Assembly: GCF_007097395.1 (NCBI RefSeq)
Contig: NZ_VKDC01000005.1
Span: forward strand, 62,001-126,000
Direction: 5' to 3'
Source of the DNA: Fulvivirga sp. M361
Lineage (GTDB): Bacteria > Bacteroidota > Bacteroidia > Cytophagales > Cyclobacteriaceae
DNA: 64,000 bases
Both the position numbers and the translations under genes were made by a program. Of this stretch, positions 43,232 through 54,500 are shown piece by piece. The notes under the pieces were generated by a model. That model did not search any database and was not told where the DNA came from. It saw only the letters and a list, made by a program, of their open reading frames with translations. Numbering within the stretch: position 1 is the first letter of the stretch; every line of letters begins with the position of its first letter.

Positions 43232-44872
43232 TCACAGTTTGGAAACAATACCATCTATCTCATCAGAAGGCACATTTAGCTTTTTGGAAAGTCTATACCT
43301 GGATTTGTAAACGCTGTCCGTAGAAATTCCCAGCATAGAAGCCACTTCCTTATTGGTAAGGTTTAATTTAGTAAGGGCTAAAAATCGTTCCTCCGTCTCG
43401 GTCAGACCCGGATACTTACTTCTGACACCCCCTAAAAAACCAGGATACACTTGTGTGAAAAGTATCTTAAATTCTATCCATTCGTCAGAGGTGAGAATAG
43501 TAGACTGCATCAAGTGATCAAGAACACAGTGATACGATGTATCAGACACCACTGTTTCTTTTTGATCTTTTTTTGTAAGATGGTTAAGCCGCTCTTTAAA
43601 ACCTTCAATCAGCTTGTTCTTTTCTTTAATGACGGATGCAAACCGGACCAATTGCTCATTATTCCTGACCAGTTCTTTTTCCTTTTCATGCAACAGCCGC
43701 ATGGACCGTGTACGCTCCATACTAAGGATATAAAAGTTACCCAAAAGGAAGGTCATCATTTCTAACATATACCCTGCCATTGGGTAGATAAAGGATAAAT
43801 GCTCCGGGTCTACTATTCTTAGGTACCAAAAGATCATACCACCCAAAAACAGGAAAAACACTCCTCCAAAAATGAAATACTTCCGCCTCCCACGTACACA
43901 CACTATGGCAATAAGGGAAAAGATGGTAAACAGGATATTTGCTCTGTTGACCTGTCCTAAAAAGTGATAGTAGTTTTCACTTCCCGTGAGATAGAAATAT
44001 AGCAGCAAAAGAATAGCGCCGGACAATAAAACTATATAACTATAAAAAAGTGTACCCTGAAGTTTAAGCCGGCGTAACTCCAGGAAATGGTACACAAATA
44101 AAAAATAGCTTAAGGAGGATAAAGGCAGAAAAAAGGTATAGGAAATGGGCCATTCTATGGGCAAAAAAAATTCAATCCCATAATACCCCGTAAAGAAAAA
44201 GAAGCAACAAATCCCATTGATAGCATAAAATACGCTTCTCCATTTCAATGATTTGATGAACAGAAAAAAGGTAGCTACGAAAATAAAAATAAAACACCCG
44301 CTAAAAGTACCAATGGCCCAGAGGTCTCTTTGTGCCTGTTTCGTAATGGTCCCCTGGTCCTGGATGGCTATGAAAAAAGAATCATTACGAAGGAAACCAG
44401 GAGTTTTGACAAAGTAAGTGACCGTGTCCTGTGCAGGCACTTCACTCAGCACACAACTGTTCCAATCTTCACCGATATAAATCTCAGTACCGGTATTCTT
44501 CGCCAGAATCCCATATCTACCTAAAAATGTGCGGCTACCGCTCACATCGGTCCAGACAGAAACATCCCAATCATTGAGAAAGAGAAGCAGCTTGCGAGGC
44601 GTTTCAGTGGTATTGGTGATGGAAAACTTCATCCAGAGGGTAGAAACACCGTCGTGTATGCTCTCCCGTTTTCCGGGTATAAAACTACCCTCAAAAGCCG
44701 GTTGGCTGACCTTATCAAAAGAAAGGAGTCCTGTGGTATCTTCAAAAGTAAAAACCTGATGGTCCTCCAGGTACATTTTTGTTTTCAACAACTCTTCCTT
44801 AAGCACAAAGTTTTGAGCATAACTAAGTGTCGGGCTAAGAATGAGTATGCTAATGACAAATCGTATCATCAT
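43232..44872 (-). CDS. 7TM-DISM membrane sensor with LuxR-type helix-turn-helix
   Basis: The 546-residue protein has a signal peptide (ILSPTLSYAQ) and a 7TMR-DISMED2-type extracytoplasmic beta domain (STLWMKFSITNTT to VTYFVKTPG). Seven membrane helices, a coiled coil and a C-terminal helix-turn-helix follow (LTETEERFLALTKLNLTNKEVASMLGIST). The last 95 residues match those of the TPR regulator downstream, from LMQSTILTSDEW onward. DISM domains commonly bind carbohydrate-like ligands. It lies 233 bases upstream of its paralogue on the same strand, pointing to duplication of the output module with different sensor parts. Confidence 0.85.
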   Translation of the reverse strand: MMIRFVISILILSPTLSYAQNFVLKEELLKTKMYLEDHQVFTFEDTTGLLSFDKVSQPAFEGSFIPGKRESIHDGVSTLWMKFSITNTTETPRKLLLFLNDWDVSVWTDVSGSRTFLGRYGILAKNTGTEIYIGEDWNSCVLSEVPAQDTVTYFVKTPGFLRNDSFFIAIQDQGTITKQAQRDLWAIGTFSGCFIFIFVATFFLFIKSLKWRSVFYAINGICCFFFFTGYYGIEFFLPIEWPISYTFFLPLSSLSYFLFVYHFLELRRLKLQGTLFYSYIVLLSGAILLLLYFYLTGSENYYHFLGQVNRANILFTIFSLIAIVCVRGRRKYFIFGGVFFLFLGGMIFWYLRIVDPEHLSFIYPMAGYMLEMMTFLLGNFYILSMERTRSMRLLHEKEKELVRNNEQLVRFASVIKEKNKLIEGFKERLNHLTKKDQKETVVSDTSYHCVLDHLMQSTILTSDEWIEFKILFTQVYPGFLGGVRSKYPGLTETEERFLALTKLNLTNKEVASMLGISTDSVYKSRYRLSKKLNVPSDEIDGIVSKL

Positions 44873-45944
44873 TGAGGATAAGGTAATGGTTTAAAAAACC
44901 AGGTTGCTCAAATTAAGGACATGAACCTGTCAGAAAAACCATCATTTTCATGGGTGATTTTTTCCGCCGCTCTTACGGCATTGAAGTTTTGCCAAATCTT
45001 ATCTATAGATTCTTACAAAGTAATAAAAACCTTGTTTTTCAATATAGATAGAGCAAATCTCATCGCTTCATTTAAGCAAAAAGCTTCCAGAAATCATACT
45101 TTTTCTTTGCTACCTCCGTCAACAAGATCCATCGGTCGATGCTAAACTGAAAGCCATTTTTATGCGTAAAGCAGTTACAACTTTAATGAAAATTTGTTAC
45201 AAAATGTAACCAACAATCCCCTTCCTTTTAAAGAAAAAAACTGCTTTTTTCGCACTAAATGACATAATTAGTCTGTTTTACAGGTGATTACAATCATCCA
45301 TTCTATGATTAAAAAAAACATTACCAATGAATGGTTTATGTCCTATATGACATCCGTTTTCCTTTTACACCTCCAGGATTGAGAACCGGTCATCAGAATA
45401 CATTTAAATGCCGAACAAAAAAATAATTCAAGGATAAAATTATTTCATATTGGTTATGTACTTTTTTTATAAGATTTGTTTTATCTATAGGATGTTCCTA
45501 AGCAACTGCACATGTTTTTCAAGAGTAAAATGTGCCATGTGTAGCGTAACAGTTGCTATTTAAAGGCAGTGACGTCAGAGGTATTTTTTTATTTCCAAAC
45601 GCCTTTGCGATGACGACGAAGGAGGAAGAAGCAATCTCACTATCGCGGGACGCAAACCAAATCGATTTATGCCAGACGATCAGGAGACTGTCGGCTTCTA
45701 TGCCAAGTTCTTCTTCAAAGGCTATGACCGTCGGGGAAAGCTTTAGCGGCAGTATGCAGTCGTAAACCCCTTACAAGGATAAAATTCAGTTTTCACTAGG
45801 GGATCATTCCAATCAGGTTGTTTCTAATGTAAAACCACTATAAGTCTGTTAGTTATGCCGATATAATGTAGGATATGACATACTAAAAGTGCGACTGAAA
45901 TAGTGGCTTTCACCCATTATACACTATAAAACCTCGATTGAAGT
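44873..45944. other. 1.07-kb stretch without a recognisable gene
   Basis: No frame has protein-like composition on either strand; the 60-75-codon frames present have no family resemblance. Visible features are an inverted repeat GTTAC-N5-GTAAC at 45196-45210 and a degenerate palindromic repeat at 45603-45732. The rest is AT-rich. It separates the 7TM regulator from the glycosyltransferase and could hold remnants of a lost gene or a small RNA, neither of which I can support. Confidence 0.5.
45603..45732. repeat. Degenerate palindromic repeat (GAAGCAATCTC type)
   Basis: The left part contains GACGAAGGAGG and GAAGCAATCTCACTATCG; the right part read on the other strand contains GTCATAGC and AGAAGC followed by TCTC and ATCG. 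This resembles the dispersed imperfect-palindrome elements with a GAAGCAATCTC core that are scattered between genes in many bacteria. It is more GC-rich than its surroundings. No other copy occurs in this window. Confidence 0.35.
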
Positions 45945-47501
45945 ATGTTTTATATCAAAATGGCTGTTGTCATAGCCATCAGTTGCTTTATTGTATTTCG
46001 TTCTCAACATATTGACGTGGAAGCCAGGTCCCCTAGTTACGATGAACTTCAGTGGGCCAGCGCTTCGATCATGACCTATCATTTTTTCAAAGGCCGTACC
46101 ACGGCTGAAATAGCCCATGACCCGTGGTTTTTGAAATATGCCTACAAACATAAATTGGATATATTCAAAAAAGGCACAAAAGATAACGTCCAACTTGACC
46201 TATCTAAAATATCTAAAAAGGAATATCGATGGTTTGATCGCATGCTTTGGACTTTTGGATGGAAAGCGCCGAACTTTTCCAAGGTCATTAAGGGGATGTA
46301 CCTCACGGCAAGAGTCGGGCCTATGCGCTTTGACAGCTATTATGAAAAGGGCAAAGAAACGTTAAACGAACATCCCGACTTGTATTATAGCAGAATACCC
46401 GCCAAGTACATCGGGATCGCCAGAGAGGTTGAGGCTTTCTTCACGTTATGCAGCCTGGCCCTGGTATTTTTTATTGGATGCCACTTCTTTAATGACATCG
46501 TAGGTTTCGCAGCCTGGCTTTACCTGCTCTTTAATACCGCATTTATCCAGGTCAATACAGCAGTAGGCATGGACAGCACGTCTTTTTGCTTTAGCGCGCT
46601 GACCATTCTTTTTACTTTGATCTTAATCAAAGAAGTCAACAAAACTTCACCCTCTACCTGGAAAATAGTGGTCCATTCCATTGTCCTGGGGCTGTCTTTA
46701 GGACTGGCAGTATCTTCCAAGCTGAATAGTGCAGCATTATTTTTTGCTCTTTTATGGCTGGCTGTTGCTATTATATACACATTATGGAAACGCATACCAC
46801 GGACCAATCGGGCTGAAGTTGAACCGCTAAAACTCAAGGCGAGGATCAAAAAGGAACAAAAGGTGAGAAGAGACCGAAACGTATATTTGAAAAAATGGGG
46901 AAAGCTATTCAGCATTTCTGCTGTTTGCATTTTAATCGTTTCATGCGGGACGTTTTTGTTATTGAACCCTCACATGAGAAGTGAGCCGGTAAAAAAAGTG
47001 AAGATCGTTCGGGAATCGGTGGATGAATACTTCAAAATAAGAGCTAATGTACTCGGTACAAGACATATTAAAGACTCCTGGTTTGAGTCTTTTAAACTGG
47101 TATTGAAAAGAAATTACCTATGCCTTACTAAAAACGATGGACAAAAATTTAAAGGCACTTTGGGGGCCATTATAAAGACTGACTGGAAGTTTATGGATAT
47201 GTTATTGTTTCTTATCGGTTTTTATGTGCTTTTCCGCCAAGCAATACTATCCACGTTCAAAAAGCACACTATTTCATATCACCTCGTGGTGCTTGTGTAC
47301 TTTATTGTCATCTGCTACATGAATATTGATTTTATCTGGACAGGTTATACACGATACTTCACTCCTTTATACCTGACCAGTAACATTATCATCGCCCTGG
47401 GATTTGAAATGATTGTGTTGTATCTCCTGCAAAACTTCCATTTTTTGAACAGGACCAGACTTGAGCATCTATACTTAATATGGCCAAAAAAGCAACCTTG
47501 A
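45945..47501 (+). CDS. GT-C-fold membrane glycosyltransferase (GT39/ArnT-like)
   Basis: The 518-residue polytopic protein has the DE motif of GT-C enzymes in the first periplasmic loop (SPSYDELQW, Asp 33/Glu 34), then about ten membrane segments. The long first loop (residues 40-150) and a charged cytoplasmic insertion near residues 290-320 (RIKKEQKVRRDRNVYLKK) are visible. Such enzymes transfer sugars or similar groups from a lipid carrier at the outer face of the inner membrane. The lipid-linked donor and acceptor are unknown. It stands alone and ends at a strong hairpin overlapping its stop codon. Confidence 0.75.
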   Translation: MFYIKMAVVIAISCFIVFRSQHIDVEARSPSYDELQWASASIMTYHFFKGRTTAEIAHDPWFLKYAYKHKLDIFKKGTKDNVQLDLSKISKKEYRWFDRMLWTFGWKAPNFSKVIKGMYLTARVGPMRFDSYYEKGKETLNEHPDLYYSRIPAKYIGIAREVEAFFTLCSLALVFFIGCHFFNDIVGFAAWLYLLFNTAFIQVNTAVGMDSTSFCFSALTILFTLILIKEVNKTSPSTWKIVVHSIVLGLSLGLAVSSKLNSAALFFALLWLAVAIIYTLWKRIPRTNRAEVEPLKLKARIKKEQKVRRDRNVYLKKWGKLFSISAVCILIVSCGTFLLLNPHMRSEPVKKVKIVRESVDEYFKIRANVLGTRHIKDSWFESFKLVLKRNYLCLTKNDGQKFKGTLGAIIKTDWKFMDMLLFLIGFYVLFRQAILSTFKKHTISYHLVVLVYFIVICYMNIDFIWTGYTRYFTPLYLTSNIIIALGFEMIVLYLLQNFHFLNRTRLEHLYLIWPKKQP

Positions 47502-47531
47502 CGTAATTCAACATCGGGTTACGTCAAGGTT
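47494..47531 (+). terminator. Strong stem-loop overlapping the glycosyltransferase stop codon
   Basis: The arms AACCTTGACGTAA (47494-47506) and TTACGTCAAGGTT (47519-47531) are perfect 13-base complements with a 12-base loop. The left arm contains the TGA stop (47499-47501). It is followed by GTAATGAAAAAG rather than a T-run, so it may be a stability hairpin or an atypical terminator. Confidence 0.6.
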
Positions 47532-47637
47532 GTAATGAAAAAGAACAGGTAATTTCAAAACACGCGGGGGATAGTTATTCCTTACTGTTCACGGATACTA
47601 CGGGTTATGAAACACCTGAGGTGACAACGTCTTTGAC

Positions 47638-48087
47638 TCAAGGGTTACTCAGGCGTACTATACCAGGCTCAACTTCTTCTGTTACCACTACTCCCGGCCT
47701 GCAGGAGTCATTGGGACCAGGGTTTGAAACAGGTGGTGTGGAGAGGCCCGCCATGCAGTTAGGAGAAACTTCCAGTGTGGCATAGTAGTAGGTACCATTG
47801 GCGGTATATTCATATAACATAAAACCGGCATCATTTGCCCAGCCGATGAATGCATAGGTACTACCGGAGGTATAAACCGTTCCTCCATATACCGTCCATG
47901 TATGCGTTCCTCCGGCCGGAGGTGATGCGGGTGAACCGGCATACTCCCATACCACGGAATACTCATAGCCACTGCCTGTACATATTTGATCCTCTCCCGT
48001 GATGTAAACATTGTAACCGTTTTGACCGAAAGCAGGAATAGCCATTATTCCCGTCAGCACCAAAAAAATAGTGAAAAGCTTACGCAT
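47638..48087 (-). CDS. Small secreted protein with a PKD-like domain
   Basis: The 149-residue protein has a signal peptide (MRKLFTIFLVLTGIMAIPAFGQ) and one domain of alternating strands: INGEDQ-like start ITGEDQICTGSGYEYSV, then HTWTVYGG and YYYATLEVSPN, with two cysteines likely disulphide-bonded. This fits PKD-like modules of Bacteroidota surface proteins. There is no C-terminal sorting domain, and the last 20 residues are polar. It could be a fragment of a larger adhesin or a stand-alone secreted protein; the intact signal and stop favour the latter. Confidence 0.55.
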   Translation of the reverse strand: MRKLFTIFLVLTGIMAIPAFGQNGYNVYITGEDQICTGSGYEYSVVWEYAGSPASPPAGGTHTWTVYGGTVYTSGSTYAFIGWANDAGFMLYEYTANGTYYYATLEVSPNCMAGLSTPPVSNPGPNDSCRPGVVVTEEVEPGIVRLSNP

Positions 48088-48575
48088 GATTGATAGGGGT
48101 TTAAGTGATAAAAAAACAAAAAGTAAAGCCTTGTGACAGATGGTACTTCAAAAGGGAATTGATCCTTATAGGGAATTCCTTTGTCTCCGGATCACTCTAT
48201 AGATATACTGGTATTTCTTTGAATGAAGTTACGAAAAATTGTCGATTTAAAGATGGGTATCAGGCTAAATTACAGTAACCAAACCTCGCAGAATAGTGAG
48301 CATAAGATGTGTATCCATTCGACCTTAAACAAAATCATAACAACCTGATCAGGCAAGTCCGATCAACATTTTGGCTACGACGTTCACACGTCAATAAAGT
48401 ATAAGGATCTGCTAAAATCCGCTCCGAAAGTCCCGGGGAATGGCCTGTTCTTAGTGGTTTTTCATTCAGTTCAATCAGATTTAAAGTCTATTATTTTCAT
48501 ATCCTGTATATGGAATAACTCGTTTAGTTGCATCTTTATTCATGTGACTCTTTTTCTAAAGTGAATTATTTGAAT
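48088..48575. other. 488-base intergenic region
   Basis: No gene or strong structure was found. It separates the divergent small secreted protein and the macroglobulin gene and should contain both promoters. The frame start at 48528 lies inside it but gives 16 residues unlike a signal peptide. Confidence 0.4.
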
Positions 48576-51500
48576 ATGAGATGTCTGATACCCCTTTTAC
48601 TATGTATTGCCTGCGCTTCCGGCGCTATTGCACAGAAGAAAAAAGACTATTATAGCTCCAAATGGCTGGAAGTCTATCGAAATGAAGTCAATCAACTCCC
48701 TACATCGGCCTTAAGAATTGTTGATTCGATATACACCTATGCCAGGGCTGACCAAAATGAGGTACAATCCATAAAGGCCCTGGTATATCAATCAAAATTT
48801 GCCCTGATACTGGAAGAGGACGCCAAATTAAATGTAATCCAAAATTTTAAGACCCAAATACCTAATTATAGTACGGTGGGTCAGAGTATTCTCAAAAACT
48901 ATATCGCCAACATGTATTTGCAGTACTATCAACAGAACAGGTGGAAGATCCACAACCGGACCAAGACCTTGACGAAGGTGGATAGTACTGATTTTCGTAC
49001 CTGGGACGCACAGACCTTACTGCTGGAAATACACTCGTATTATCAGCAGTCATTAAAACATTGGCAGGGCCTCAGGAATAAAGACCAATCCTCATTTTAT
49101 GCCCTGATAGATCGCCAATCTGATAAGGACACATACAGGCCTACATTATTAGATCTATTAGTACATGATGCCATAGGCTTTTACAAATCAGATCTTAAAA
49201 GTGTTGTCCCCGATAAAAACACCTTTGCACTGGACTCATCCTATTTCGGGCCGTTTGGAACGATCCAACTAGCGGACACCATTAAGCTGTCTGAAAAGTC
49301 AGAGGTAATGAAACTGTACCTGCGCCTACTCGGCTATCACGAGGAAAGAAAAGATATCCCGGCCCTGGTAGCCCTTGATCTTGAACGTCTTGAATATGTC
49401 TTACAGAATACGTCTGACTGTGATAGTATTTACATGCATCGTCTGGGGCAAATGGCATCCTTATACCAGGACCATCCTGCTTCTACCCTTATCGAATTTG
49501 ATATGGCCTCCTATTACTTTTATCATGATAATAAAGCAAAAGCATTAAAGCTATGTATCAGCGCTGAAGCCAGATATCCCGAAAGTGATGGCGCTGCAAA
49601 GTGCAGAGAACTACAGGCCCATATCTTATCACCAACGTTGGACATAACCACAGAGCAATATATATTGCCGGACGCACCGTCGAAAATACGGGTACGTTAT
49701 ACCAATATTGATTCACTGTATTTTCGTGCTTATCGCTTATCTCAACCACAAAAAGAAAGGTTAGACACGATCCGGGGGGATCAAAAAAAAATAGCATTTA
49801 TTAAATCTCTGGCATGGACTGATCAATGGTCGGCAGGGCTTTTGGACCTCTATGACTATAAAGAGCACGATACCGAGATCTTAGTACCCGCACTTGAGCG
49901 GGGCACTTACGTCATACATTGTTCTACAGACAAGACCTTCGAAAAAAATGATGTGCCCTCTGCCTATGGTGAAGTCACCGCTACTTCAGCAGCCCTGATC
50001 GAAGCTGCGGTCAACGGACGTCAAAGGTTCCATCTGGTAGATCGCGCTACCGGTAAACCCCTGGCCGGTGTACAGGTCCATATTCAGAACGAACGCAATG
50101 ACGGAACGGGTCGTCAACTGCAAGAAATACTTACTACCGATGAAAACGGGTTTTGTTCTTTCCCTCTAACTCAAACCTCCGGCTACGCTGTGGCACAAGT
50201 GCTTTACAATGGGGACACAGTCCGTTTCGGCAACTACTACATCAACAGAACGTATGGTCAAAGCACAGGTAATAGTGATGACTACATCAGCGTCAAACCA
50301 TTCCTTTTTACCGATAGAAGTATTTACAGGCCTGGACAAACCGTTTATTTTAAGGGCATACTTTTACAAAGAGTAAATGACAGGTCTTCCCTGGTTACCG
50401 GTAAGCATATTGAGGTCTATCTGGACGACGTCAATGACGAAGAAGTGGGTTTCCTGAGACTCAAAACAAATGAATTTGGCTCTTTCAAAGGCCAGTTCGA
50501 AATACCACAACAAGGCCTGAACGGCGAGTATACGCTTTATGCAGACCAGGATTATGAAGAGGACAGCACGTTCTATGAGGACGAGATCGATGATTTTGAA
50601 TGGGCTGAATATACGTTATCCGTAGAGGAGTATAAGCGCCCCACTTTTGAGGTAACCATCGACCCGGTGAAAGAAACGTTCAGTATCAATGACAGTGTGA
50701 AAGTCTATGGAAAAGCAAGGTCGTTCAGCGGATCGAATATCAGTAATGCCAAAATAATTTACTCCGTCCAAAGGCAGACTCAATATCCCTATTGGTATTC
50801 CTATTTTAGTTCCAAACATTACGTATCACCGGAACAAATTGCTTCAGGAGAAAGCACAACAGACACCGAAGGTAATTTTTCCATATCGTTTAAAGCCGTT
50901 CCTGATCCTGAAGTTGATCCGGATAATCTCCCCGTTTTCACCTATGTTATTGAAACAGACGTATTAGATATCAGTGGAGAAACGCGGTCATCCTCCGGTA
51001 AAGTAAAAGTCGGCTATCATGACCTGTCAGCCTCTTTGGCCGTAAACGAGCAGATGGATATTCGAGCTAAAGAAGTTACATTGAATCATAAGATCACGAA
51101 CCTCAATAACGAACCGATCGCAGCCAGCGGAAAGGTAGAAATATACCAGCTTTCAGGCCCGAAGACGCCTTTGCGTGAACGTCCCTGGCCCGCCCCCGAT
51201 CTGCCTGTAATCACCGAAGCAACCTATGCCCGGTGGTTTCCTCATGAGCCTTATCAACAGCCTAAAGATTGGAAACAATGGGACAAGGGGGACTTACAAA
51301 CTACCTATGTTTTTGATACCAACTCCGGTGATACACATACCATCAAGTTAGATGATAGATGGAAACCAGGAAGTTATGTCGCTGAATTAGTTGCTATTGA
51401 TACTAACGGCAGTGAGGTAACTACAAAAGCGTTCTTCAGGATCTTTGATTCCATATCCAATAAGGTAAGTCATAATGAGTTGATCGATGTAAAGAAAGAT

Positions 51501-54500
51501 AAAGCTTCTTACCGCATTGGCGACCAGGTAAAACTTAGCATAGGGACTGCTTCAAAAGACATGACGGTGGTCGTAGAGGTGGATAAAAACCATACCATCC
51601 GGGAAACCAAACTTATTCACTTGTCCGAAGAGGTAAAGGAAATATCCATAGAGGTAACAGGTGCAGACACCGAAGGTTTTGCCATTCAATATTATTACGT
51701 GAACTACAATAGTTTTGGGTCCGGCACCCTGAATATACCGGTGAATACTACCCGCAACAAACTGGAAATAGAAACCGTCACTTACCGGGACAAACTCATG
51801 CCAGGATCAGAAGAAACATGGAGCTTCAAAATTAAAGGGAAGAAAAAAGAACGTGCAGCAGTAGAGTTCCTGGCCTCGATGTATGATGCGTCTCTGGATC
51901 AATTTAGAGGTCATCGCTGGAAGTTTGAGCCTGATCCGGGAAATCGCTACTATTCTTACCGCCATAATACCGGTTCTAACGCTTTCGGAACAAAACGTTA
52001 TACGGTAAAAAACCTCAATTACAGGTACTACAACCCACCCAGGTACTATTATAACAGGTTCAACTGGTTTGGGTTTGATCTGGGAAATAACAAATACAAA
52101 AACAGACGGTATGTGACCCGGCTTCAGCTCTATGACCTTGAAGAGTCTGTATCTACTACCAAAATAACGATAGATAAGAACAAGCCTTCGGGATATATTT
52201 ATGGCACGGTTACCTCAACCGAAGACGGTTCTCCCCTGGCAGCCGTAAACGTCATTATCAAAGGTACCACTACAGGCGCTATTACTGATCTTGACGGTCA
52301 TTATACCATTTCTGCCAAAGAAGGGGATACACTGGTTTTTAGTTTTATAGGTTTTTCATCGATAGAAGCCAACCCGGGAAACAGAAATGTCATAGATGTG
52401 CAATTGGCCCCGGATGTTCAGCAGCTTTCTGAAGTAGTGGTAACGGCTTACGGAGAGGTGTTAAAAAAACAGTCCGTTGGATACGCTGTTGCAAATGTTG
52501 AGGTGGTTGAAGAAGAAGCATTCAATCTGGCGGGCCGGGTAGCAGGGGTCCAAATTTTAAATGAGCCGGGAGCTTCTCCAAAGATAATGATCCGGGGTAA
52601 TTCGGCCACCAATGGCAGTAACCCGCCAATGTATGTGGTAGACGGTAAAATCGTTTCAGAATCAACGTTATCATCTGCCGATGTGGTTTCTATGGAGGTA
52701 TTACAAGCAGATGCTGCTACCGGACTTTACGGAGCGAGGGCTGCTAACGGTGTAGTGATCATCACTACCAGATCAGGGCAAAAGAAGATGGATGAAATGC
52801 TTGCTCAGGTCAAAGCCCGAAGCGACTTGCGGGAGACCGCTTTTTTCTATCCGCAGCTTAAGACCAATAAAAAGGGTGAAGTGTCATTCAATTTTGTTTC
52901 TCCCGAATCGCTCACCCGATGGAAACTACAGTTGCTGGCCCACTCCAAAGACCTTAGGGTAGGATACAAATCGCTCCAGACCGTCACTCAAAAAAAGTTG
53001 ATGGTAGTACCCAATGCACCCAGGTTCGTTAGAAAAAAAGATCAGCTGGTACTTTCTGCCAAAATAGTGAACCTGACCAATGCCCCGGTACAGGCGCTGG
53101 CAAATGTCCAACTGTATGACGCTGACTCAGGAAAAGAAATCACCGGAGAACTCTTAGTCTTAGACCAGCATAAAAAGACCTGTAACATCCGTGAGCAGGG
53201 TAGTAATAAAGTGACCTGGCTCCTGAACATACCTGAGCGCTATGATGCAATTGAGTATAAGATAGTAGCAACAAATGGAGAATATAGCGACGGGGAACGA
53301 AATGTGATCCCTGTCCTTCCCAATAAGCAGTTAGTGACAGAAACCCTGCCGATGACCGTCAAGGGTAATACTACAAGGCAATTCAGCTTCAAAAAATTGA
53401 CGGATAATACTTCATCGACCTTAAAAAACCATCGGTTAACCCTGGAAGTGACCACTAATCCCATCTGGTACGCGATAAAGTCATTGCCCTACCTGATGGA
53501 ATATCCCTATGAATGTTCTGAACAGACGTTTGCACGGCTTTATGCCAACCTCATTGCCTCAAACATTATTGCAAAATATCCGGTCATAAAGGAGGTCTTT
53601 TCGAAATGGAGTTCTTCAGAGGCTTTAGTAAGCAAGCTGGAAAAGAACCAGGAACTGAGATCTATCCTCATTCAGGAGACGCCCTGGTTAAGAGAGGCAA
53701 GAGATGAAACCGAACAGCAAAAACGGATCGCACTTCTTTTTGATCTCGAAAAAACTTCCAAAGAAGCCGATGCTACTTTTCAAAAATTGGCCCAAATGCA
53801 ATTCAGTCAGGGTGGCTTCCCATGGTTCAGCGGCAGCGCACGCCCTAACAGATACATTACCCAGCACATACTCAGCGATTTGGGGCACCTGGATCATATA
53901 GGTATCCACCCTGATTTTGAAGGTTATGACCGATTGGAGAATGCCGGCATCAGTTTTATGGACCACGCTATCATTAAAGATCATGAATGGCTGTTAGAAA
54001 ACTCCGGAAATGATGGTGACCTAAGAAAAAATAATATCAACAACATTCAAATCCAGTATCTCTATGCGAGAAGCTTCTTTACTAAGCAAAAACCAAAAGA
54101 ACTGACTTCAGCATACCGGTATTATCTTGATCAATCCGCTAAATATTGGACAGATTTTGACTTAATGGGTAAGGCAATGATCGCACTTGTGCACCACAGG
54201 GCGGGGAATAAAGACATTCCCGGAAAAATATTGAAATCATTAGAAGAAACCAGTATTAACAGTGATGAGCTGGGAATGTACTGGAAAGAGAATCGTGGCG
54301 GGTATTATTGGAATGAATCTGCCATCGAAACGCAGTCACTCATTATTGAAGCCTTTACTGAAATATCCGGTGATACTTCTGACGGTGAACGTGTACATCT
54401 GATGGAGATGAAAAACTGGCTTTTAAAACATAAACAAGTAAATAAGTGGTCAACCACAAGGTCTACCACAGAAGCCATTTATGCCTTATTACTTAATAAA

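Noticed and set aside
44921-45145. 74-codon frame in the 1-kb gap
   Set aside because: No recognisable domain or signal, no ribosome-binding site, and the start lies close to the regulator promoter.
45196-45210. Inverted repeat GTTAC-N5-GTAAC as an operator
   Set aside because: The arms are only five bases long, and no gene starts within 700 bases on the plus strand; chance is likely in AT-rich DNA.
45553-45765. 70-codon frame over the palindromic repeat
   Set aside because: The frame coincides with the imperfect palindrome; its serine-rich translation is explained by the repeat.
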